Below, piece after piece: positions 59,001 to 64,000 of a stretch of 64,000 bases of DNA. The translations under genes and the position numbers were made by a program. The notes under the pieces were generated by a model. It did not search any database. It saw only the letters and a program-made list of their open reading frames with translations, and was not told the origin of the DNA. This stretch comes from VRUE01 sp963737575 (GTDB lineage: Bacteria > Actinomycetota > Thermoleophilia > Solirubrobacterales > 70-9). The number at the start of each line of letters is the position of its first letter. Position 1 is the stretch's first letter. The stretch spans positions 124,001-188,000 of the forward strand of contig CAVTTJ010000007.1 in assembly GCA_963737575.1 (NCBI GenBank). Reading direction: 5' to 3'.

Positions 59001-59861
59001 TCAGCCCTTTCGCTTGCCCAGACGGCGGGCCAGCTCGATCGTCTCGGAGAGGTCGGAGAGGTGGATCTCGACGACGATCTCCTCTCCCCGAGGCCGCAGG
59101 CGGACCTCGTGGCCGATGCTCGACTCGAGCTCGTCACCCACCTCGCGGAGGGCCGCCTGGCGCTCGGCATCGAGCGGCTCGGGACGCGGCCGGCGATTTG
59201 GCTGGCTGGCCAGCTTGACCCTGTTCTCGGTCTCACGGACCGACCAGCCCCCCTTTGCCGCGTCGCGGGCGAGGCGGCGGCGCGCATCGTTGCCACGGAT
59301 CCCGAGCAGGGCCCGGCCGTGGCCCTCGGTGAGCTCGCCCGACTCGAGCATCGCCAACGCGTCGTCGGGAAGCTCGAGCAGCCGGATCAGGTTCGAGACC
59401 GCGGGCCTGCTGCGGCCGATCCGTTTCGCCAGCTCCTCCTTCGAGAGGCCGAGATCGTCGACGAGGGCCGCGCAGGCCCGGGCCTCGTCGATCGGGTTGA
59501 GGTCCTCGCGGACGACGTTCTCGATCAGCGCCACCTGGAGGCGCTCGGCCCGCTCGGACTCGCGGACGATCGCCGGCACCTTCTCGAGGCCGGCCTGCTG
59601 GGCCGCGCGCCAGCGCCGCTCGCCCGCGATCAGCTCGTAGCTCCCGTCGTGCAGCGGCCGGACCAGGAGGGGCTGGACGACGCCGCTGGCCTCGATCGAG
59701 GAGGCGAGGCCGCTGAGCGACTCGGCGTCGAACCGCTTGCGCGGCTGGTTCGGGTTGGGCTTGATCAGATCGGTCCGCAGCTCTCGCAGATCGCCGACGT
59801 CCTCGCCGGAGGCCTCCGGCAGGATCGCGGCGAGCCCGCGGCCGATCCCTGGGCTAGCCAC
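59001..59861 (-). CDS. parB: Chromosome-partitioning protein ParB
   Basis: 286 residues, GTG start overlapping the parA stop. N-terminal CTPase domain: IKPNPNQPRKRFD, GVVQPLLVRPL, LIAGERRWRAAQQAGLEKVP, IENVVREDLNPIDEA (Val where many ParBs have Gln). Helix-turn-helix: LSKEELAKRIGRSRPAVSNL, IRLLELPDDALAML and LTEGHGRALLGI. Short C-terminal dimerisation region. It binds parS, slides as a CTP clamp and segregates the origin. A parS-like site lies 3.2 kb away at 63021. Confidence 0.96.
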   Translation of the reverse strand: MASPGIGRGLAAILPEASGEDVGDLRELRTDLIKPNPNQPRKRFDAESLSGLASSIEASGVVQPLLVRPLHDGSYELIAGERRWRAAQQAGLEKVPAIVRESERAERLQVALIENVVREDLNPIDEARACAALVDDLGLSKEELAKRIGRSRPAVSNLIRLLELPDDALAMLESGELTEGHGRALLGIRGNDARRRLARDAAKGGWSVRETENRVKLASQPNRRPRPEPLDAERQAALREVGDELESSIGHEVRLRPRGEEIVVEIHLSDLSETIELARRLGKRKG

Positions 59862-60612
59862 GCGCCGACACCTCCTCGGCCAGGGCGCGGTAGGCCTCCG
59901 AGCCGCGCGAGGACGGAGCATGCTCGGTTACCGGCAGCCCGTAGCTGGGAGCCTCGGCGACCCTGACGCTGCGCGGTATGACCGTGTCGAAGACCATTTC
60001 CGGAAAGTGGTCGCGCAGCTCCCGCTCGACATCGTGGGCGAGCCGCGTGCGCTCGTCATGCATAGTGATCAACAGACCCGACACATTCAGTGCGGGGTTG
60101 AGCTCACGCCGGATCATCCCCACCGTGTCAAGGAACTGGACCAGACCCTCGAGCGCCAGGTACTCGGCCTGGACCGGGACGATCACCCTGTCGGCGGCTA
60201 CGAGCGCGTTGACGCTGACCGGCCCGAGCGAGGGCGGGCAGTCGAGCATCGTGAACGCGAACCGCTCGCGAACCGGGCCCAGCCGTTCCCGCAGTCGCGT
60301 CTCGGAGCCCTCCAGGCGCGGTAGCTCGACCGAGGCGCCGGCGAGGTCGGGGCCGGCGGGGACCAGCCAGAGGTTGTCGGGGCCGGCGGGGCGGGCCGCC
60401 TCGGCGACGGAGACGTCGCCGATCAGGCAGTCATAGGAGGACGGGTGCAGATCGTGGGCTCCGCCCAATGCGGTCGTCGCATTGCACTGCGGATCGAGAT
60501 CGGCGAGCAGGGTCTGGGCGCCGCCCTTCGCGATGCAGGCGGCGAGGTTGACGGCGGTCGTCGTCTTCCCGACCCCGCCCTTCTGGTTGGCGACTGCGTG
60601 AACCAGGCCCAT
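59854..60612 (-). CDS. parA: Chromosome-partitioning ATPase ParA
   Basis: 252 residues. Deviant Walker A HAVANQKGGVGKTTTAVNLA, Walker B FTMLDCPPSLG, and RSVRVAEAPSYGLPV near the C-terminus identify a chromosomal ParA/Soj. Its ATP-dependent DNA binding drives ParB-origin complexes. The ATG at 60612 is eight bases after TAACCT; longer frames overlap rsmG. parB is translationally coupled. Confidence 0.96.
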   Translation of the reverse strand: MGLVHAVANQKGGVGKTTTAVNLAACIAKGGAQTLLADLDPQCNATTALGGAHDLHPSSYDCLIGDVSVAEAARPAGPDNLWLVPAGPDLAGASVELPRLEGSETRLRERLGPVRERFAFTMLDCPPSLGPVSVNALVAADRVIVPVQAEYLALEGLVQFLDTVGMIRRELNPALNVSGLLITMHDERTRLAHDVERELRDHFPEMVFDTVIPRSVRVAEAPSYGLPVTEHAPSSRGSEAYRALAEEVSARG

Positions 60613-60620
60613 CGGCGCGC

Positions 60621-60626
60621 AGGTTA
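60621..60626 (-). promoter_or_regulatory. -10 element of parAB
   Basis: TAACCT on the minus strand, eight bases before the parA ATG. Confidence 0.45.
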
Positions 60627-60640
60627 GTTGCCGCCGGCCC

Positions 60641-61282
60641 TCAACCGCGGGGGCGCTTCTTCGCGATTCCCGGACGGCGCGGAAGATCGTCGGGCGTCGG
60701 GCCCGACTTGCGGAAGACGTGGAGGTGGCGGTTTCGGCTGCCGGCGTAGGGGCCGACGTCGAGCACCCCATCGGGCCGCATCGCGAGGCCAGGGGCGGCG
60801 TTTTCGGCCTGCCGCTCCTCCTCCTCGTCGCGCCGTCCCTTCCAGGCGACCAGCACGCCTCCGTCGCTGAGCAGCGGCGAAGCCAGCTCGGCGAGGGTCG
60901 AGAGCCGGCCGACGGCGCGGGCGGTGACCGCGTCGTATGCCTCCCTGCCCTCCCCCGCGGCCGCCGCCCACTCCTCCGAACGCGCATTGAGGGCCCGGGC
61001 GTTGGCGATTCCGGCCGCGGCGATCGCCCTCTCGATGAACTCGCACTTGCGCCCGACCGACTCGATCAGGTCGACGCGGGAGTCAGGCAGCGCCACGGCG
61101 AGCGGCAGGCCGGGGAAGCCGGCGCCGGCGCCGACATCGACGATCCGCCGGGCGTCCCGCAGGCCGGCGACCTCGAGGCCGGAGAAGCTGTCGGCGACGT
61201 GGACCTTCCAGGCCTGCTCGGGGTCGACCACCGAGCTGACCGAGGCGCGCTCGGCGGCCAATAGCTCGAGGACGCGGCTCAA
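60641..61282 (-). CDS. rsmG: 16S rRNA (guanine527-N7)-methyltransferase
   Basis: 213 residues. SAM-binding site IVDVGAGAGFPGLPLAVALP, followed by LIESVGRKCEFIERAI and VTARAVGRLSTLAELASPLL, matches RsmG (GidB), which methylates the 530 loop of 16S rRNA. A TTG start is used; it lies within the right arm of a dispersed hairpin repeat. Position between jag and parA is the usual origin-region order. Confidence 0.94.
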   Translation of the reverse strand: MSRVLELLAAERASVSSVVDPEQAWKVHVADSFSGLEVAGLRDARRIVDVGAGAGFPGLPLAVALPDSRVDLIESVGRKCEFIERAIAAAGIANARALNARSEEWAAAAGEGREAYDAVTARAVGRLSTLAELASPLLSDGGVLVAWKGRRDEEEERQAENAAPGLAMRPDGVLDVGPYAGSRNRHLHVFRKSGPTPDDLPRRPGIAKKRPRG

Positions 61283-61333
61283 GCGCGGCGCGCTCGTCGG
61301 GGCTGAGATTGGCGCTTGCTCGCTCCGCGCTCA
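61278..61333 (-). repeat. Dispersed hairpin repeat, copy 8
   Basis: Starts with the jag stop codon (TGAGCGCGGAGCGAGCAAG), spacer CCAATCTCAGCCCCGA, right arm CGAGCGCGCCGCGCTTGAG reaching the rsmG start. Confidence 0.7.
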
Positions 61334-61822
61334 CTCTGAGACAAGCGGCGCGACGACCACGCAGCGGTGCGGCTCGTCGCCTTCGCTGTAGGTCTCGACC
61401 CCGGCGCGGTCCCGGAGGAACTCGTGGACTACACGGCGCTCCTGAGCGCTCATCGGGTCCATCTCGACGATCCGGTTGGCGCTCAGCGCCTGCTCGGCGG
61501 CGCGGGCGGCGCGGGCGGTGAGGACCTCGCGGCGGCGGTCCCGATAGCCGGCGGCATCGAGCAGGACCCGCTTGCGCTCCCGCATCCCGCGGAACGCGGC
61601 CTGGTGGCAGAGCAGCTGCAGGGCGTCGATCGTCTGGCCGCGGCGGCCGATCAGCAATCCGTAGTCGTCGTCGCCGACGACGACCGCCTCGATCGCGTTG
61701 TCGTCCTCCTCGACCTCCACCTCTCCCTCGAGGTCGAGCTCGTCGAGGACGCCCTCGACCAGCTCGCGGACCCTCTCCGCCGGCTCCTCCGGCCAGGCCC
61801 TCTCCTCACTCGACTCGTTCAC
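61331..61822 (-). CDS. jag: RNA-binding protein Jag/KhpB (KH and R3H domains)
   Basis: About 163 residues. A KH domain with GLLIGRRGQTIDALQLLCHQ (GxxG loop) and an R3H domain with ANRIVEMDPMSAQERRVVHE and FLRDRAG; an acidic N-terminal part (VRELVEGVLDELDLEGEVEV). KhpB binds RNA and influences division and envelope genes. I prefer the GTG at 61822, seven bases after TAGGGT; longer starts at 61831 or 61948 would pass through a perfect hairpin. Confidence 0.92.
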   Translation of the reverse strand: MNESSEERAWPEEPAERVRELVEGVLDELDLEGEVEVEEDDNAIEAVVVGDDDYGLLIGRRGQTIDALQLLCHQAAFRGMRERKRVLLDAAGYRDRRREVLTARAARAAEQALSANRIVEMDPMSAQERRVVHEFLRDRAGVETYSEGDEPHRCVVVAPLVSE

Positions 61823-61829
61823 GAATCTC

Positions 61830-61835
61830 ACCCTA
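61830..61835 (-). promoter_or_regulatory. -10 element of jag
   Basis: TAGGGT on the minus strand, seven bases before the GTG at 61822. Confidence 0.4.
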
Positions 61836-61947
61836 TCCACCCGACCGCATGATCGCCTGAGCGGAGTGCAAACTCCGCCGCGAGGTGCGCGTATCTCCGC
61901 CGCCGATGGAAGGCGGGGTTGGTCGTTCTCGAACGGGCGGATACTCA

Positions 61948-61975
61948 AAGTGCCGGTCTGATTAGACCGGCACTT
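61948..61975 (-). terminator. Perfect hairpin between yidC and jag
   Basis: AAGTGCCGGTCT and AGACCGGCACTT form a 12-base perfect stem with a four-base loop, about 30 bases after the yidC stop on the minus strand. The U tract is short (TTT). Confidence 0.6.
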
Positions 61976-62005
61976 GTCCGGGCGAGGGCGACCAAACCCC
62001 GCCCC

Positions 62006-62758
62006 CTACCGCCGCCGCTTCTTCTTCTTCGGTGGCGGAGGAGGGGGTTTGGCCGCGGCAACCTCTTCCGGGGTGAGGACAGCGGGGGCAGGGATCAATT
62101 TCGCCGCGACGTAGGACTGGCCGACGGTCCAGAAGTTGGTCGTTATCCAGTAGAGGCTGAGGCCGGCGGGGACGGCGGGGACGAAGAAGAGGCCGACCAG
62201 CGCGAACGCGCCCAGCATCACGTACTGCTGGGCGCCCGCGGCGGTCGGCGAGGAGCGCATCGTGATGTAGGTCGAGAGCGCCATCGAGCCCGCGAAGAGC
62301 ACCATCAGCACGATCAGTTCGGCACCGTGCGGCTTTTCGATCACGCTCGTGATGAAGAACCAGCCGGCGCCGCCCGCCTTTTCGACGTCTTCCTGGAAGT
62401 TGTCGCCGCGCAGGGTGCGGAACAGGGCAAAGAAGATCGGAAGCTGCAGGAGAAGGGGCAGGCAGGAGGCCAGCGGGTTGATTTTGTTCTCCTGGTAGAA
62501 GCGCATCATCTCCTGCTGCTGGCGCTGGCGATCGTTTTTGTATTTCTCCTGGATCGCTTTGATCTGAGGCTGCAGGGCCTGCAGCGCGCGCATTCCTTTG
62601 ATCTGTTTGTAGGTCAGCGGGATCAGGACGGCGCGGACGCAGACCGTGAGGGCGATGATCGAGGTCCCCCAGCTGAGGCCGGCGTTGTCGTGGAAGAAGT
62701 TGAGGATCGATTCGGCGACGCTCTCGAGGGGTTGGAGGATGTCCGCGAGCGGGATCAC
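62006..62758 (-). CDS. yidC: Membrane protein insertase YidC
   Basis: 250 residues with five membrane helices. The hydrophilic-groove Arg is in SIIALTVCVRAVLIPLTYKQ. KGMRALQALQPQIKAIQEKY and the NPLASCLPLLLQLPIFFALF segment are diagnostic. The C-terminal tail is Pro- then Lys/Arg-rich (PPPPPPKKKKRRR), suited to ribosome binding. It inserts and folds membrane proteins. GTG start overlaps the yidD stop (GTGA). Actinobacterial YidCs are similar in length class. Confidence 0.94.
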   Translation of the reverse strand: MIPLADILQPLESVAESILNFFHDNAGLSWGTSIIALTVCVRAVLIPLTYKQIKGMRALQALQPQIKAIQEKYKNDRQRQQQEMMRFYQENKINPLASCLPLLLQLPIFFALFRTLRGDNFQEDVEKAGGAGWFFITSVIEKPHGAELIVLMVLFAGSMALSTYITMRSSPTAAGAQQYVMLGAFALVGLFFVPAVPAGLSLYWITTNFWTVGQSYVAAKLIPAPAVLTPEEVAAAKPPPPPPKKKKRRR

Positions 62759-63028
62759 GAGTGCGCCTCACCGTGGTGGGCGGCGGGGTCGACGGGACCG
62801 ACCCTGAGGGTGAAATGCCGCGGCACCGGGTCGAATCCACCGTGGCTGAAGGGGTTGCAACGAAGCAGACGCCAGGTGGCCAGCAGCATCCCCCGCGCCG
62901 CGCCGAAGCGGCGGATCGACTCGGCCGCGTAGGCGGAGCAGGTCGGCTCGTATTTGCAGCGGCGAGGGAGATCCGGGCGAGATCCAGCGGCTGTAGGCGC
63001 CGATCAGCGCCAGGAGCAAGCGTTTCAC
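62755..63028 (-). pseudogene. yidD: Membrane protein insertion efficiency factor YidD, +1 frameshift
   Basis: GTG start overlapping the rnpA stop. First frame MKRLLLALIGAYSRWISPGS, then after one extra base near 62958-62968 (CCC-T-CGC-CGC-TGC) the next frame gives RRCKYEPTCSAYAAESIRRF, LLRCNPFSHGGFDPVPRHF and ends HHGEAHS with a stop overlapping yidC. With the base removed the protein is a normal 90-residue YidD. Its conserved downstream overlap suggests the gene is intact in the organism and the extra base is an error, but this cannot be proved here. Confidence 0.85.
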
Positions 63029-63036
63029 GTGGAACG
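63021..63036. promoter_or_regulatory. parS-like site
   Basis: CGTTTCACGTGGAACG matches the ParB-binding consensus TGTTTCACGTGAAACA at 13 of 16 positions, with an intact TTTCACGTG core. It overlaps the rnpA stop and yidD start, close to parAB and dnaA. Confidence 0.6.
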
Positions 63037-63396
63037 CTCCGATCGGATCCCGGCCTCGCTCAGGGCCTCATCCAGGCTCGCCCGGGCGCCGGCGAGGCCC
63101 TCCTTCTCGATCAGCCCACCGATTTCAGGGCGGGCGACGAGGACGAAGTCGTGCCCGTCTGGGAGACCCTCGGCGCTCTCCCAGAACGCCTCGCGCAGCA
63201 CCCTCTTGACCCGGTTCCGCTCGACCGCGTCGCCGACCTTGCGGCTCGCCGAGACGCCGAGCCGGATCTCGACCTCATCCCCCTCGCCGCGACGGGGAAA
63301 GCTGTAGAGCACGAGGTACCGGGTGGCGTGAGATGAGCCATCGCGGTATACGCGGTCGAACTCGCCGCTGCGCGAGAGGCGGCGTCGCTTCGGCAT
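63025..63396 (-). CDS. rnpA: Ribonuclease P protein component
   Basis: 123 residues. LSRSGEFDRVYRDGSSHATR at the N-terminus, LGVSASRKVGDAVERNRVKR and VLREAFWESAEGLPDGHDFV include the conserved RNR motif. It assists the RNase P ribozyme in tRNA 5' processing. The ATG at 63396 lies two bases after the rpmH stop and gives the usual start (MPKRRRLSRS). It carries a parS-like site at its end. Confidence 0.95.
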   Translation of the reverse strand: MPKRRRLSRSGEFDRVYRDGSSHATRYLVLYSFPRRGEGDEVEIRLGVSASRKVGDAVERNRVKRVLREAFWESAEGLPDGHDFVLVARPEIGGLIEKEGLAGARASLDEALSEAGIRSERST

Positions 63397-63398
63397 CG

Positions 63399-63533
63399 CT
63401 AGGGGGTGAGGCGCTTCCGGCCTTTGCGGCGCCGGCGCTTGAGGATCGCCCGGCCCCCGCGGGTGCGCATCCGCGCCCGGAACCCGTGCGTCTTCGCCCG
63501 CTTGCGCTTCTTCGGCTGGTAGGTCCGCTTCAT
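63399..63533 (-). CDS. rpmH: 50S ribosomal protein L34
   Basis: 44 residues. MKRTYQPKKRKRAKTHGFRA, RMRTRGGRAILKRRRRKGRK and RLTP is the complete L34 sequence pattern. The message is probably leaderless or nearly so, with TATACT ten bases upstream. It heads the rpmH-rnpA-yidD-yidC operon. Confidence 0.97.
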   Translation of the reverse strand: MKRTYQPKKRKRAKTHGFRARMRTRGGRAILKRRRRKGRKRLTP

Positions 63534-63543
63534 TGGGCGTCGC

Positions 63544-63549
63544 AGTATA
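63544..63549 (-). promoter_or_regulatory. -10 element of the rpmH operon
   Basis: TATACT on the minus strand, ten bases before the rpmH ATG. Confidence 0.55.
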
Positions 63550-63627
63550 CGGACGCGGCCCGAGCGGTTGCCCGAAGGATTTCTCGGCATTTGCGAGGCG
63601 GCCGGAATCGTGCCCGCAACCCGTCGC

Positions 63628-63633
63628 TATGGT
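63628..63633 (+). promoter_or_regulatory. Possible -10 element of dnaA
   Basis: TATGGT, nine bases before a GTG at 63643. No DnaA box (TTATCCACA-like) is visible in the 109-base rpmH-dnaA gap. Confidence 0.35.
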
Positions 63634-63642
63634 CGGCGCGGG

Positions 63643-64000
63643 GTGCGCGATGACGACTATCAACAGGGCCTCGACGCTCTCTGGGCAGAGGTCCAGTCAC
63701 GGCTTCGCGCATCGGTCCCGGATTCGACGTTCCGGCTCTGGCTGGAGCCGATCCGGGTCGTCGGCGCGCGGGGCAGGACCCTTCACCTGGGCGCCCCCGA
63801 GGGGATCCGGGCCTGGGTCGAGCGCCGCTACTCGTCGCTGATCCGCGATGGGCTGGCGGGCGCCGGGGCGGCCTTCGACGAGGTCAGCTTCGGGGCGGTG
63901 GAGCAGGGCGGCGGTGATGCCCGTGATTCCGAGCTCAATCCTCAGTACAGCTTCGACCGCTTCGTGATCGGCGAGGGCAACCGCCTGGCGCATGCGGCCG
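63643..64000 (+). CDS. dnaA: Chromosomal replication initiator DnaA (partial)
   Basis: The first about 119 codons before the right edge. Domain I is visible (LDALWAEVQSRLRASVPDST, FRLWLEPIRVVGARGRTLHL, GIRAWVERRYSSLIRDGL), followed by a short linker and the start of domain III (LNPQYSFDRFVIGEGNRLAH). The identity is secured by NPxYxFDxFVxGxxNRxAHAA and by divergence from rpmH. A GTG at 63643 with TATGGT upstream is preferred; a GTG at 63610 is also in frame. Confidence 0.93.
   Translation, partial: MRDDDYQQGLDALWAEVQSRLRASVPDSTFRLWLEPIRVVGARGRTLHLGAPEGIRAWVERRYSSLIRDGLAGAGAAFDEVSFGAVEQGGGDARDSELNPQYSFDRFVIGEGNRLAHAA

Overview
The window is about 64 kb of very GC-rich bacterial chromosome with short gaps and many 1-4 base gene overlaps. 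The gene content suggests a high-GC actinobacterium, most likely of the Thermoleophilia/Solirubrobacterales kind: a six-gene Mce operon, an MMPL exporter, MptB-type mannosyltransferase, TreT, Tat export and a b6f-like menaquinol oxidase. The species assignment is inference. The right end is the origin side of the chromosome (dnaA, rpmH, rnpA, yidD, yidC, jag, rsmG, parA, parB). No transposase, integrase, prophage or CRISPR array is visible, and no gap between genes exceeds 300 bases.

Layout. 0-9.9 kb: yceH, pyrE, a nucleotide-sugar epimerase-like protein, an L,D-transpeptidase, a CPBP protease diverging from a small MscS channel, a class A penicillin-binding protein, an MptB-like glycosyltransferase and an LPG-synthase-like membrane protein. 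10-17 kb: thiL, a FlgM-like peptide, a two-component system coupled to an HtrA lipoprotein protease, and a TreT/OtsA-like pair. 17-24.7 kb: rpsF-ssb-rpsR-rplI, dnaB with a DnaC/DnaI-like loader, purA and a TetR regulator. 24.9-39.4 kb: six mce genes on the minus strand behind an MMPL transporter gene, with two related secreted four-cysteine proteins on either side and no yrbE permease. 39.4-42.5 kb: tRNA-Lys and the tatA-tatC operon. 42.6-50.6 kb: a minus-strand block for respiration: hemB, a fused AhbA/AhbB-type siroheme decarboxylase homologue, hemL, a small HepS-like protein, qcrA-qcrB-qcrC, menG and a polyprenyl diphosphate synthase. 50.6-58.2 kb: a YGSN cyclotransferase-like protein, YmdB, a membrane glycosyltransferase, a phosphodiesterase, an aminotransferase and ddl. 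58.3-64 kb: a DUF151 nuclease, tRNA-Ile and the replication-origin block.

The genes cohere around the cell envelope (peptidoglycan, mannosylation, Mce/MMPL lipid transport, Tat and YidC export), around making an electron-transport complex together with its heme and menaquinone, and around replication and segregation.

Three structural themes cut across the window. First, a dispersed intergenic hairpin repeat has a conserved loop (TCCATATCTG) and changing stems. Second, many genes have a TAnnnT-type -10 hexamer only 5-10 bases before the start codon, which suggests leaderless transcripts. Third, five genes between 48 and 63 kb (hemL, the cyclotransferase, a glycosyltransferase, the aminotransferase, yidD) each need one +1 frame change to be intact; this may reflect sequence errors or real lesions.
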